Shown here: positions 43,354 through 51,931 of the stretch, piece by piece
How positions within the stretch are numbered: position 1 is the first letter of the stretch
Layout of the letters: each line of letters begins with the position of its first letter
From: an uncultured Lachnospiraceae bacterium
GTDB lineage: Bacteria > Bacillota > Clostridia > Lachnospirales > Lachnospiraceae
Length of the DNA stretch: 64,000 nt
Assembly (NCBI GenBank): GCA_910577785.1
Contig: CAJTNT010000010.1
Coordinates: 30,110 to 94,109, forward strand
Direction: 5' to 3'
Notes under the pieces: generated by a model
Told to the model about the DNA's origin: nothing
Databases searched by the model: none
What the model saw: only the letters and a program-made list of their open reading frames with translations
Program-made: the position numbers and the translations under genes

Positions 43354-45186
43354 ATGAGCAGATTATCAGTAATTTCCACCGACAAGGTAAATTCCACCAC
43401 GGAAAAGCTGATGAAGGAATTTACCCAGCGAATTATCGCCAACCCGCCAGGGGTCTGTCCCGTTGACATGCAGCTGGCGTTCTTAAAAGTCTGCCATGCG
43501 CAGACCTGCGGCAAATGCGTCCCCTGCCGCACCGGCCTGGGGATCTTAGAGGAACTCCTCGAAAGCGTGCTGGACAATACCGCCACCATGGAGACCCTGG
43601 ACTTAATTGAACACACAGCCACTAACATCAAGAACTCCGCAGACTGCGCGATCGGCTTTGAATCTGCCCGCATGGTGCTGGCAGGCTTAGAGGGCTTCAA
43701 GGAAGACTACCTTTCCCATGTGCAGAAGCGCCAATGCACCGGCACCTTCGAGCAGCCCATCCCCTGCGTGACGCTCTGCCCTGCCAACGTGGACATCCCG
43801 GGCTATATCGCCCTTGCCGGGGAAGGACGCTGCACGGACGCCGTGCGCCTGATCCGCAAGGACAACCCCTTCCCCACGGCCTGCGCATTGATCTGCGAGC
43901 ATCCCTGCGAGGCAAGGTGCCGCCGGAATATGATTGACGATTCCATCAACATCCGCGGCATCAAGCACTACGTCATGGACAAGGCCCGCGCCAGCGAGGT
44001 GCCCGCGCCGGCCTGCGCAGCGCCCACGGGCAGGAAGGTAGCCATTATCGGCGGCGGCCCCTCCGGGCTGACTGCGGCGTATTTCCTGCAGCTGATGGGG
44101 CACCAGGCCACCGTGTTCGAGGAAAAGGCACAGCTGGGCGGCATGCTGCGCTATGGCATCCCCAACTACCGCTTCCCCAGGGAACGCCTGGATGAAGACG
44201 TCAACGCCATCCTTTCCACCGGCGTGGAGACGAAGCTAAACACCCCCGTCGGCACGGCGGAGCTGGAAGAAATCAACCGCGCCTATGACGCCATCTATCT
44301 CGCCATCGGCGCCCATGCCGAAAAGCGCCTGGGCCTAGAGGGCGAAGACAGCCAGCATGTGATCTCCGCCGTAGAGATGCTGCGGGAGATTGGCGACGGC
44401 AAATACCCAGATTTCACTGGCAGGCGCGTGATCGTCGTCGGCGGCGGCAATGTGGCCATGGACTGCGCAAGGACCGCCATCCGCTCCAACGCCAAGACGG
44501 TCAGCATTGTCTACCGTAGGCGCAAAGAGGATATGACGGCGCTCCCGGCAGAGGTGGAAGGCGCCATCGCTGAAGGCATCGAGCTTCTGACCCTCAAGGC
44601 TCCCCTGCGTATTGAGGCCGATGAGGAAGGCAAGGCCCGCGCCCTGTGGGTGCAGCCGCAGATTATCGGCCAGGTACGGGGCGGCAGGCCATCCCCCCGC
44701 AAGGCTGACAAGCCGGAAGAACGGCTGGAATGCGATATTATCCTCATGGCCGTGGGGCAGGACATTATCTCAAAGCCCTTTGCCGAGGCCGGGCTGGCCA
44801 CAGACCGCGGCCGCCTGCAGGCTGACGTCTCCGGCGCATTGAACCGCGTGGGCATGTATGCGGGCGGCGACTGCGTGTCAGGGCCAGCCACGGTAATCAA
44901 GGCAATCGCGGCCGGCAAGGTAGCCGCCGCAAACATTGACGAATTCCTCGGCTTCCACCATATGATTTCTGTCGATGTGGACATCCCGGAGCCGCTCTTA
45001 AACGACAAGGTTCCCTGCGGCCGGGTCAACCTGGGCGAGAAGGAATCCTGGGCCAGGAAAGACAACTTTGAAGGCATTGAATACACCATGAGCGATGAAG
45101 AGGCATACCAGGAGGCCAGCCGCTGCCTGCGGTGTGACCGCCATGGATGCGGCGTATTGAGAGGAGGCAGACAAGACAGATGGTAA
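43354..45186 (+). CDS. NAD(P)/FAD oxidoreductase with NuoF-like Fe-S segment, hydrogenase partner
   Basis: The 610 residues fall into modules. Residues 1-125 match the C-terminal Fe-S part of NuoF (CHAQTCGKCVPCRTGLGILE), without the preceding FMN/NADH-binding and SLBB parts. Residues about 130-215 are a GltD-type Fe-S domain (CVTLCPANVDIPGYIALAGE, CALICEHPCEARCRRN). Residues about 225-560 form the two-dinucleotide-binding module (KVAIIGGGPSGLTAAYFLQ for FAD; VIVVGGGNVAMDCARTA with IVYRRR for NAD(P)). The end adds CLRCDRHGCG. It probably moves electrons between NAD(P)H and the adjacent HydA. TAGGAGAG precedes ATG 43354. The hydA start overlaps its last codons. Confidence 0.88.
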   Translation: MSRLSVISTDKVNSTTEKLMKEFTQRIIANPPGVCPVDMQLAFLKVCHAQTCGKCVPCRTGLGILEELLESVLDNTATMETLDLIEHTATNIKNSADCAIGFESARMVLAGLEGFKEDYLSHVQKRQCTGTFEQPIPCVTLCPANVDIPGYIALAGEGRCTDAVRLIRKDNPFPTACALICEHPCEARCRRNMIDDSINIRGIKHYVMDKARASEVPAPACAAPTGRKVAIIGGGPSGLTAAYFLQLMGHQATVFEEKAQLGGMLRYGIPNYRFPRERLDEDVNAILSTGVETKLNTPVGTAELEEINRAYDAIYLAIGAHAEKRLGLEGEDSQHVISAVEMLREIGDGKYPDFTGRRVIVVGGGNVAMDCARTAIRSNAKTVSIVYRRRKEDMTALPAEVEGAIAEGIELLTLKAPLRIEADEEGKARALWVQPQIIGQVRGGRPSPRKADKPEERLECDIILMAVGQDIISKPFAEAGLATDRGRLQADVSGALNRVGMYAGGDCVSGPATVIKAIAAGKVAAANIDEFLGFHHMISVDVDIPEPLLNDKVPCGRVNLGEKESWARKDNFEGIEYTMSDEEAYQEASRCLRCDRHGCGVLRGGRQDRW

Positions 45187-46922
45187 ACGTGACGATTGAC
45201 CACAAACAAATCCAGGTGCCAGAAGGCACTACAATCTTAAAAGCTGCCGCGGCTGCAGGCGTTGAGATCCCCACGCTCTGCTTTTTGAAGGATCTGAACG
45301 AAATCGGCGCCTGCCGCATCTGCTGCGTGGAAGTAGAAGGGAAGGAAACCTTAGTGTCTTCCTGCAATACCAAGGTAGAGGACGGGATGGTGGCCTACAC
45401 CAGCAGCCTGAAGGCGCATTATGCCCGCCGGATGAACCTGCAGATCATCCTCTCCCAGCATGATTTCCGCTGCGCGGCCTGCCAGAGGAACGGCAGCTGC
45501 TCCCTGCAGAAAATCTGCGCCGACATGAACATCAACGACGTGCCCTTCCAGCAGGACTTTGAGAAAAACGAATGGGATCCCACCTTCCCCTTAATCCGCA
45601 ATGCCGGCAAATGCATCAAATGCATGCGCTGCGTGCAGATCTGCGACAAGGTACAGACCCTGGGCATCTGGGATATTATCAACACGGGCAAGCGTACCAG
45701 CGTAGGCGTGTCCAACATGCAGAAGATTACCGCCTCGGACTGCGCCATCTGCGGGCAATGCATCACCCACTGCCCCACTGGCGCCCTGCAGGAGCGTGAC
45801 GATGTGCGCAAGGTCATGGACGCCATCAATGACCCGGGCAAAACGGTCGTGGTGCAGATTGCGCCGGCAGTCCGCGCTGCCTGGGGCGAAGGCCTCGGAC
45901 TGCCGGAAGAGATGGCCACCGAGAAGCGCATGGCGGCAGCAGCCCGCGCCCTGGGCGTGGACTATGTCTTTGATACAAATTTCAGCGCCGACCTGACAAT
46001 TATGGAGGAAGCCAATGAATTCCTGGAGCGCCTGTCCCACAAGGAGGAATACCAGTGGCCGATGTTCACCTCCTGCTGCCCCGGCTGGGTGCGTTTCCTC
46101 AAGTCCCAGTACCCGGATATGGCCAAGCAGCTTTCCACGGCCAAGTCGCCCCAGCAGATGTTCGGCGCAGTGGCAAAGTCCTATTTTGCACAGAAGGTAC
46201 TCGATGTTGACCCTGGCAGCATTTTCTGCGTATCCATTATGCCCTGTACCGCCAAGAAGGCGGAATGCGCGCTGCCAACGATGAATGACGCGGGCGCAGG
46301 CCAGGATGTGGACGTAGTGCTGACGACGCGGGAATTTGACCGAATGCTGCGTTCCGAATTGATCAGCCCGGCTAATTTAGAGGAAGAAGAGTTTGACTCG
46401 CCGCTGGGGACAGGGTCTGGCGCGGCCGTGATTTTCGGCGCAACGGGAGGCGTCATGGAAGCGGCGCTGCGGACGGCTTATTATGCGCTGAATAAGGAAA
46501 ACCCCACGCCCGACTTATTCCAGGCAGTGCGCGGGCTGGACGGCATCCGCGAGGCAGAGCTTAAGATTGCCGGGGCGCCGCTTCGGGCTGCGGTGGCGCA
46601 TGGGCTTGGGAATGCGCGCAAGCTGATGGAGAGGATCCAGAGTGGGGAAGCGCAGTATGATTTCGTGGAAGTGATGGCATGTCCGGGAGGCTGTGCCGGC
46701 GGAGGCGGGCAGCCTGTCACGGAAGGCCGGGAAATGGCAGGGGAGCGCGGCGCGAAGCTCTATCAGCTGGACGCCAAGAACCCGCTGCGGTTCTCGCATG
46801 AGAACCCGTCTGTGATTGTGCTGTATGACCAATATCTGGAAAAGCCGCTGTCCCATAAGGCGCATGAGCTGCTGCATACAGACCATACGGGGTGGAAGAT
46901 GGCTTCGGAAGAATCGGATTGA
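45180..46922 (+). CDS. [FeFe]-hydrogenase large subunit
   Basis: This 580-residue enzyme has an N-terminal 2Fe-2S domain (residues 1-78, CRICCVEVEGKETLVSSCNT), a His-ligated 4Fe-4S segment (HDFRCAACQRNGSC), two 4Fe-4S clusters (CIKCMRCVQICDKVQ and CAICGQCITHCPTGA) and the H-cluster domain with the three signatures TSCCPGW, MPCTAKKAE and MACPGGCAGGGGQP. It should catalyse H2 production or uptake. ATG 45180 overlaps the upstream stop by seven bases. No hydEFG maturases or HydC are in the window, so maturation must be encoded elsewhere. Confidence 0.95.
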   Translation: MVNVTIDHKQIQVPEGTTILKAAAAAGVEIPTLCFLKDLNEIGACRICCVEVEGKETLVSSCNTKVEDGMVAYTSSLKAHYARRMNLQIILSQHDFRCAACQRNGSCSLQKICADMNINDVPFQQDFEKNEWDPTFPLIRNAGKCIKCMRCVQICDKVQTLGIWDIINTGKRTSVGVSNMQKITASDCAICGQCITHCPTGALQERDDVRKVMDAINDPGKTVVVQIAPAVRAAWGEGLGLPEEMATEKRMAAAARALGVDYVFDTNFSADLTIMEEANEFLERLSHKEEYQWPMFTSCCPGWVRFLKSQYPDMAKQLSTAKSPQQMFGAVAKSYFAQKVLDVDPGSIFCVSIMPCTAKKAECALPTMNDAGAGQDVDVVLTTREFDRMLRSELISPANLEEEEFDSPLGTGSGAAVIFGATGGVMEAALRTAYYALNKENPTPDLFQAVRGLDGIREAELKIAGAPLRAAVAHGLGNARKLMERIQSGEAQYDFVEVMACPGGCAGGGGQPVTEGREMAGERGAKLYQLDAKNPLRFSHENPSVIVLYDQYLEKPLSHKAHELLHTDHTGWKMASEESD

Positions 46923-46956
46923 TGAGAAGATAACGGATGATGTAAGGAAATAAAAA

Positions 46957-46993
46957 ACACCGGGATGCGGTGTCATCTACCGCATCCTGGTGT
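46957..46993 (-). terminator. Intrinsic terminator of the acyl carrier protein gene
   Basis: ACACCGGGATGCGGT at 46957-46971 pairs with ACCGCATCCTGGTGT at 46979-46993 (one G-T pair). The minus strand continues into six T, but the plus strand has no T-run, so it serves the acyl carrier protein gene better than hydA. Confidence 0.8.
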
Positions 46994-46998
46994 AACCG

Positions 46999-47226
46999 TT
47001 ACTCTTGTAGTTTCTGGATTAATTCCATCATTGCAACTGGGGTATTGAAATTTTCTGGGAGCAGTTCCTCTACGGAAATTTCTACCCCAAACGCCTCGTT
47101 AATCTCCCCGATTATCGCAATGATATCAAAAGAATCTAAAACACCGTCATCAATGAGGTTTGCCGTCCCATTCCTAAAATCCACGTCTGCCCTGACGCCC
47201 TCTAAGATTTTATAAAGTTTTTCCAT
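46999..47226 (-). CDS. Acyl carrier protein-like protein
   Basis: This 75-residue protein has the carrier-protein helix bundle with the phosphopantetheine-attachment serine at Ser32 in GVLDSFDIIAII. The DSFD form, in place of the DSLD of fatty-acid ACP, is seen in DltC-like and specialised carriers. No fatty-acid, dlt or NRPS gene is adjacent. AAGGAGG lies before ATG 47226. A TATAAT (minus strand, 47340-47345) may be its -10 box. Confidence 0.88.
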   Translation of the reverse strand: MEKLYKILEGVRADVDFRNGTANLIDDGVLDSFDIIAIIGEINEAFGVEISVEELLPENFNTPVAMMELIQKLQE

Positions 47227-47285
47227 TTTGGCCTCCTTTGCCTGTCCTTTATCCTATATTAATCCCAATCTCTCATTCCTAAGGG

Positions 47286-47339
47286 ATGCAGGCCGGCAAC
47301 TATACGAAGTCTGTACTGCTGACAAGCCTGCATTTTTTT
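47286..47339 (+). terminator. Plus-strand hairpin with T-run upstream of the acyl carrier gene
   Basis: ATGCAGGC (47286-47293) pairs perfectly with GCCTGCAT (47326-47333) and is followed by a run of seven T on the plus strand. The only upstream plus-strand gene is hydA, so it may stop hydA transcripts that run antisense through the acyl carrier gene. The loop is long (32 bases). Confidence 0.4.
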
Positions 47340-47419
47340 ATTATATGGAAGAAATGTGATAGAAATTTGAGGGTTTAGGAAAACCGGAAGGCATCTATTT
47401 AACACTGGCCTCCGTCCCC

Positions 47420-48454
47420 CTACACCTTCCGCCTATCATAGCCATAGCAGGAAAACAGAATCCCTGTCCCCAGCCCCAGCGTTATCCCCAGCGCCAGGAG
47501 TACATCCTGGGCAGATATCCGGATCTCTGGGAGAACGGCAGACAGAGGAAGGATCATCAATATACCCACAAAAAAGGCGGCGCCCGCCACACAGAGATAC
47601 CTCCAGAAAACCTCCAGGCATTCCCACCTCCTGCCAGCCCCGCAGAGCGCCCAGGCAAAAAAGAGCTGCCGGCGGAACCGCAGCCAGATAAAGGTAACAA
47701 GGATCGTGCTAAGGGAAAAGCTTACCAGAACCATGACATACATCGTATCCATAACCGCATCGCTGGAAAAAAGCCTTGTCAGCAGCGGCTCCTCCCTTTC
47801 CTCCCCCAGCGTCATCAGCACATTGGCCGACCCGCCGAACAGGCGGCACAATTCCTGCCCCACGCCGCGGATGCTGTCCCGGCTTTTGGTATCCAGCTTG
47901 TACTCGGCATTAATGCCGGACAGTTTCACTGCGGACTGGAAATCAATCAGTATCATATGGTTGGCGCGGCTGTCCTCCTTTGTCCCCATAACCCCAATCA
48001 CTTCAAAGGTTATCCCTTCCAACTGGTAATACAAAGAACCTCCCCGCAAGGCTGCCTGCTTCTGGAAAGCCTTGCCCAGCACCATCTTCGGGCTGTCCGT
48101 CCAGGAAGTGGCAAAATCAAAAAACCCGCCCTCCATCATCGGCGGCTGGTTGACGCCTCCCTGTACGCAGACCCCACGGATGGGGATTTCTTCCGAAGGC
48201 ACGGAGACATACAGCCCAAAATCCTCCCTGGACGCGGCCAGCGCCGGGATGACTTCCTGCCACTGCCCCTTCTCTTTTGTGCCGACAATATAAAAATTCT
48301 TCTGGTGGCCGGAATACAGGTTGTTGCGCATAAGGCTGTTCTCGCGGCCTGCCCTGGAGGCTGACACAATCAGCAGCAGGCACAGGGAAATGGCGGAAAA
48401 GCTCAGGAACAGGAGGACATTGCCCTTGGGGATGCGTTTTGGGAAAATTTTCAT
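47420..48454 (-). CDS. ABC transporter permease B, MacB/FtsX topology
   Basis: This 344-residue protein has one N-terminal helix (about 14-32, VLLFLSFSAISLCLLLIVSA), an extracellular domain (about 35-235) and three C-terminal helices, the four-helix MacB-type plan. Its ATG overlaps the ATPase stop (ATGA), so the two are coupled. It is the last gene of the minus-strand transporter operon. It is not a duplicate of permease A (50332) by sequence, only by layout. Confidence 0.8.
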   Translation of the reverse strand: MKIFPKRIPKGNVLLFLSFSAISLCLLLIVSASRAGRENSLMRNNLYSGHQKNFYIVGTKEKGQWQEVIPALAASREDFGLYVSVPSEEIPIRGVCVQGGVNQPPMMEGGFFDFATSWTDSPKMVLGKAFQKQAALRGGSLYYQLEGITFEVIGVMGTKEDSRANHMILIDFQSAVKLSGINAEYKLDTKSRDSIRGVGQELCRLFGGSANVLMTLGEEREEPLLTRLFSSDAVMDTMYVMVLVSFSLSTILVTFIWLRFRRQLFFAWALCGAGRRWECLEVFWRYLCVAGAAFFVGILMILPLSAVLPEIRISAQDVLLALGITLGLGTGILFSCYGYDRRKV

Positions 48455-49131
48455 GGCATCCTTCCTCCCCTCTCTTCTACCCTGCCGTCTTTTAAGGAAA
48501 CCATGCGCCCGCAGCTGCCTGCTACCCTGGCGTCATGGGTGACGATCACCACTGTCCTGCCCTGGCCGTTCAGCCTGCGGAAAATTTCCTGCACCGCCTC
48601 CCCGGTGGCCTCATCCAGGGCGCCCGTCGGCTCATCCGCCAGGATCAGGCTGGGCTGCTTGACAATGGCCCTTGCGATGGCCGCCCGCTGCTGCTGCCCG
48701 CCGGACAGCTCGCAGGGGTAGGCTTTGGCCTTCTCTGCAATCTCCAGCTCCCCAAGGGCATCCATCACCATTTCCCGGATCTCCTTCTTGGAATGCCCCT
48801 GGTATTTCAGCGGCAGCGCCACGTTCTGGAAGATGTTCAGGTCATCCACAAGGGCAAAATACTGCACGACAAAGCCAATTTCGTCACGCCGGAATCGGGC
48901 GAGCGCCTTCTGCCCCAGCCCGGCTATCTGCCTGCCCTGGTAGAGGTATGCCCCGTCATCCATGGGCATCATGCCGCCTAAAATATTCAGCAGGGTGGAC
49001 TTGCCAGACCCGCTTTTGCCCATGATGGCCACCATCTCCCCCTGGGAAATGGACAGGTCTATCCCCCGCAGCGCCTCTACCCTGGCCTCCTTTTTGCCAA
49101 ACGTTTTCCACACGCCTTTCATTTCAATCAT
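48451..49131 (-). CDS. ABC transporter ATP-binding protein
   Basis: This 226-residue MacB/LolD-type ATPase has Walker A GKSGSGKSTLLNIL, signature ELSGGQQQR, Walker B LILADEPTGALD and H-loop VTHDAR. ATG 49131 with AAAGGAG seven bases upstream is preferred to the longer frame. It overlaps permease B by four bases and probably powers both permeases of the operon. Confidence 0.93.
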   Translation of the reverse strand: MIEMKGVWKTFGKKEARVEALRGIDLSISQGEMVAIMGKSGSGKSTLLNILGGMMPMDDGAYLYQGRQIAGLGQKALARFRRDEIGFVVQYFALVDDLNIFQNVALPLKYQGHSKKEIREMVMDALGELEIAEKAKAYPCELSGGQQQRAAIARAIVKQPSLILADEPTGALDEATGEAVQEIFRRLNGQGRTVVIVTHDARVAGSCGRMVSLKDGRVEERGGRMP

Positions 49132-49177
49132 AAAGCCTCTCCTTTCCCACATATATTTCCTGCATCTGCCGCAAACC

Positions 49178-49669
49178 TTACATCCACGGGTGCGGGCCTG
49201 GATCGGAACGCATATACGCCTGGGGAAAGAACGGCGCATCCTCTTCGGCAATCTCCGCTTCCTTCCCATTGAAATATTTCACCCGCCCCAGCTCCTCGTC
49301 TGTCTCTCCCAGAAAAAACACGGCATAGCCGGTAAAATCATTCTCCCGTTCCCCCATATAGCTGCCCCCTACGTACCTCGCATTCCATACCAGCTCATAA
49401 TAATCAAGGATAGATACCATATCCTCCCTGGACATTTCCTTTTGGACATCAATCGACACCCTGACACTCCTGTCCCCTGTCGCATCATTTACATGGCATC
49501 CCTCATAGCGCCCCGTCCAGACCCCCTCGCGGTACATTTTTACCGCCGGGTGTGCTTCTGAAAGTTCACTGATATCTGGCCGGCTGCCGCGCCCCAGGGC
49601 AAAAAGCAGCCCTATGGCCAAAAAAATGGCAGCGGTAAGCGCACAGTATACCTTTTTATATTTTTTCAT
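49178..49669 (-). CDS. Membrane-anchored accessory protein, paralogue 2
   Basis: This 163-residue protein has an N-terminal signal/anchor helix (VYCALTAAIFLAIGLLFALG) and an extracellular domain. It is a tandem paralogue of the 49722-50234 product; shared stretches include EEMVSILDYYELV-like text (here REDMVSILDYYELV), YAVFFLGETDEELGRVK and a terminal PWM. No lipobox is present. The family is not recognised. Its place between the permease and ATPase genes suggests an extracellular partner of the transporter. Confidence 0.8.
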   Translation of the reverse strand: MKKYKKVYCALTAAIFLAIGLLFALGRGSRPDISELSEAHPAVKMYREGVWTGRYEGCHVNDATGDRSVRVSIDVQKEMSREDMVSILDYYELVWNARYVGGSYMGERENDFTGYAVFFLGETDEELGRVKYFNGKEAEIAEEDAPFFPQAYMRSDPGPHPWM

Positions 49670-49721
49670 GATTCTCCCATTCCTTTCGCGGTGCTTCCCT
49701 CTCCATTCGTCTGCTGCCTTC

Positions 49722-50234
49722 CTATAGCCATGGCTTTATTTCATCCCCTGGCTCCTGATGGAAATAAGGAGGCGGGAACCTCCCCTTATCCTCTTCCGTA
49801 ATTTCTGCCTCCGCCCCATTGTAAAATTTCACCCGCCCCAGCTCTTCATCCGTCTCCCCTCGGAAAAATACGGCATAGCCGACAAAATCGCTGTCCTTTT
49901 CCCCTACATAGGTGCTGCCGACAAAGCTCGCATTTGCCACCAGCTCATAATAATCCAAGATGGACACCATCTCTTCTCTCGTCATATCCTTCTGCACATT
50001 GACGGAAAGGGTAATGCCTATCACCTCTTCCGTCGCACTGCCCCCTCCCATCGTCCAGTGTTCTTCATAGCGCCCCTCCCAGGCCCCGTCATAGTACATC
50101 TTCACCGCCGGATGCTCATGCACAAGTTCTGTAAGATCCGGCGGCCTGCCGCTGCGCCCCACCGTAAAAAATATGCCTATTGCCAAAAAGGCAACTACCG
50201 TGATTGCTTTGTAGGCCCTCCCATATTTTCTCAT
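49722..50234 (-). CDS. Membrane-anchored accessory protein, paralogue 1
   Basis: This 170-residue protein has an N-terminal anchor helix (AITVVAFLAIGIFFTVG) and an extracellular domain matching paralogue 2 along its length (HPAVKMYYDGAWEGRYEE, MVSILDYYELVANASFVG, VFFRGETDEELGRVKFYNGA) and a terminal PWL. AAAGGAG lies six bases before ATG 50234. The two copies differ in a central insertion (MGGGSATEEVIG here), so the duplication is old. Function unknown. Confidence 0.8.
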   Translation of the reverse strand: MRKYGRAYKAITVVAFLAIGIFFTVGRSGRPPDLTELVHEHPAVKMYYDGAWEGRYEEHWTMGGGSATEEVIGITLSVNVQKDMTREEMVSILDYYELVANASFVGSTYVGEKDSDFVGYAVFFRGETDEELGRVKFYNGAEAEITEEDKGRFPPPYFHQEPGDEIKPWL

Positions 50235-50331
50235 GTCCTGCTCCTTTCCCCCACCACCTATTTTCCAAATATCCCTGCACTTTCTGGCCTTATGTTCCTA
50301 CCCCCCTGCCCTTTCTCTTTTCCCACCTTCC

Positions 50332-51735
50332 TCATTCCTTCTGGCGGATCAGGCGCTCCGTATCCACCCCGCGCATCAGATAAAAAAGAAATCCCGCGCC
50401 CACAAGGAAGGCAGCCCCTGCCAGCCCATACGCCGCCCCTAAAACCACCCGCACGTCGCCGCCCCCTACGCTGTCCGCCGTAAATACATACCCGCTTGCG
50501 AACACGGCCGGCAGCAGGATCACTGCAATCTCCATAAGGCACGGGAGCAGCAAAAGCCCCATTGGGCAGCCGTTCATCAGATAAATCCCATACACCCTGC
50601 GGTTGGACTGTATCTTATCATAAAAGGTGACAAACAAGCCATAAAATGTAAAGCAGGACAGCACAATGGTCAGGATCATCATCACCCGGATACGTACCGC
50701 CGATTCCTTGCGGAAGAGGTTCATCCCCATGGAAGCCCCAAAAATCTTAATCGGCGGCAGGCCATAGGCTTCACCGATCTGCCTGACCTCTTCCACGGCC
50801 TGTTTCAGCCTGTCCTTCCTGCCAATGCGGATGATCCCCTTGCCGCTGGAAAGCGCCTGGATGCATCCCCAGGCCAATTCCTGGAGTACCGGCATGTCCT
50901 TTGCCCCCTCCTTTACCTGCACGCCGCCACTGCCTTCCTTCCCTTCCCTCACTTCCTTCACCTGCACGCCGGTAGGGAAGAGGATATAGGAATCCATCGG
51001 CACTGTCTCCACGCCGGAAAAGTCACTCTCTGGGAACTGCGCCCCCTTCTCCAAGATCCCCGCCACCCGGCAGCGGTAGCTGCCATAGGTGCCTTTTACC
51101 TCAAAGGCCTGGCCAACTGACAGGATATCCTTGTACCCATACCCCGCCAGGACCGATATCCCTTCTTCGGCGCTTCGGATGGAAAGGCTCTCTTCGGTGA
51201 AACCCTCCCCTTCCACGGCCTTAAGCCCTAGCTGCCGGTAAGCCCCAGCGTTCGCCGCATATGCCTTAAGCGACCATACCAGGCAGGTGCCTCCCTGCGC
51301 ATCAAAGACAGAATGGGACTCTCCCATCCCTTCCTGGAGGAAGCTGCCAAAATCATGCTCCCCGAACAGCGCCTCCATCTCCCCCTCTTCGATGAGGATT
51401 TCTTTCCTGCAGATAGTAAGGATAGGATGTTCCCTGGAATGGCACAGCGCCCCATAATAATCCATCATGTTCTGGCATCCGCTGGCCGTCTGGAGGCTGT
51501 TCATATAGTCTTCCTGGCTGCTATCCTCGGCAAAGGCCACGCCAAACTGATACCAGGCGCTGTTGTCATAATTTACCTCGTTCGGCTCCCGTTCCCCCAG
51601 ATCGAAGTAATAGGAACACATCAGGACTGCCATGACCAGGCTGATGCAGAACATGGCCATCAGAAGGATATCTTTGAGCCAGCCGCCCCAGAAGCTTCGG
51701 TACAGCTCTTCAAAGATAAATTTTATTTTCGCCAT
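50332..51735 (-). CDS. ABC transporter permease A, MacB/FtsX topology
   Basis: This 467-residue protein has one N-terminal helix (about 18-40, DILLMAMFCISLVMAVLMCS), a large extracellular domain (about 45-345) and three C-terminal helices. A short internal repeat (GVQVKEVREGKEG, GVQVKEGAKD) lies in the outer domain. ATG 51735 is fixed by AAAGGAG six bases upstream; the 52-residue extension of the frame is rejected. It is the first gene of the operon and is divergent from the histidine kinase. Confidence 0.82.
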   Translation of the reverse strand: MAKIKFIFEELYRSFWGGWLKDILLMAMFCISLVMAVLMCSYYFDLGEREPNEVNYDNSAWYQFGVAFAEDSSQEDYMNSLQTASGCQNMMDYYGALCHSREHPILTICRKEILIEEGEMEALFGEHDFGSFLQEGMGESHSVFDAQGGTCLVWSLKAYAANAGAYRQLGLKAVEGEGFTEESLSIRSAEEGISVLAGYGYKDILSVGQAFEVKGTYGSYRCRVAGILEKGAQFPESDFSGVETVPMDSYILFPTGVQVKEVREGKEGSGGVQVKEGAKDMPVLQELAWGCIQALSSGKGIIRIGRKDRLKQAVEEVRQIGEAYGLPPIKIFGASMGMNLFRKESAVRIRVMMILTIVLSCFTFYGLFVTFYDKIQSNRRVYGIYLMNGCPMGLLLLPCLMEIAVILLPAVFASGYVFTADSVGGGDVRVVLGAAYGLAGAAFLVGAGFLFYLMRGVDTERLIRQKE

Positions 51736-51856
51736 AACTAACTCCTTTCTCATGAAAGATGCGCTTTGCCATGATAGTAATGGCAGCTGCTGCCATCCGT
51801 CAATAGGGCGTGCACGAATCGCCCGCATCCGTACGCGAAATCCAATCGGGCAGGCC

Positions 51857-51885
51857 TTGAAAAGGCAGGATATCCGGTATATAAT
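51857..51885 (+). promoter_or_regulatory. Promoter of the AgrC-like kinase gene
   Basis: TTGAAA (51857-51862) and TATAAT (51880-51885) are 17 bases apart, an almost consensus housekeeping promoter 47 bases upstream of ATG 51932. The 196-base divergent region must also hold the minus-strand promoter of the transporter operon. Confidence 0.75.
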
Positions 51886-51931
51886 AAGCATACGGCAAAA
51901 ATGAATTTTCCATCAGAAAGGAACAGCTGCC

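Noticed and set aside
51736..51891. N-terminal extension of permease A, considered as a possible pheromone precursor
   Set aside because: It lacks a ribosome site and AgrD-like charge pattern, and a strong ribosome site supports ATG 51735.
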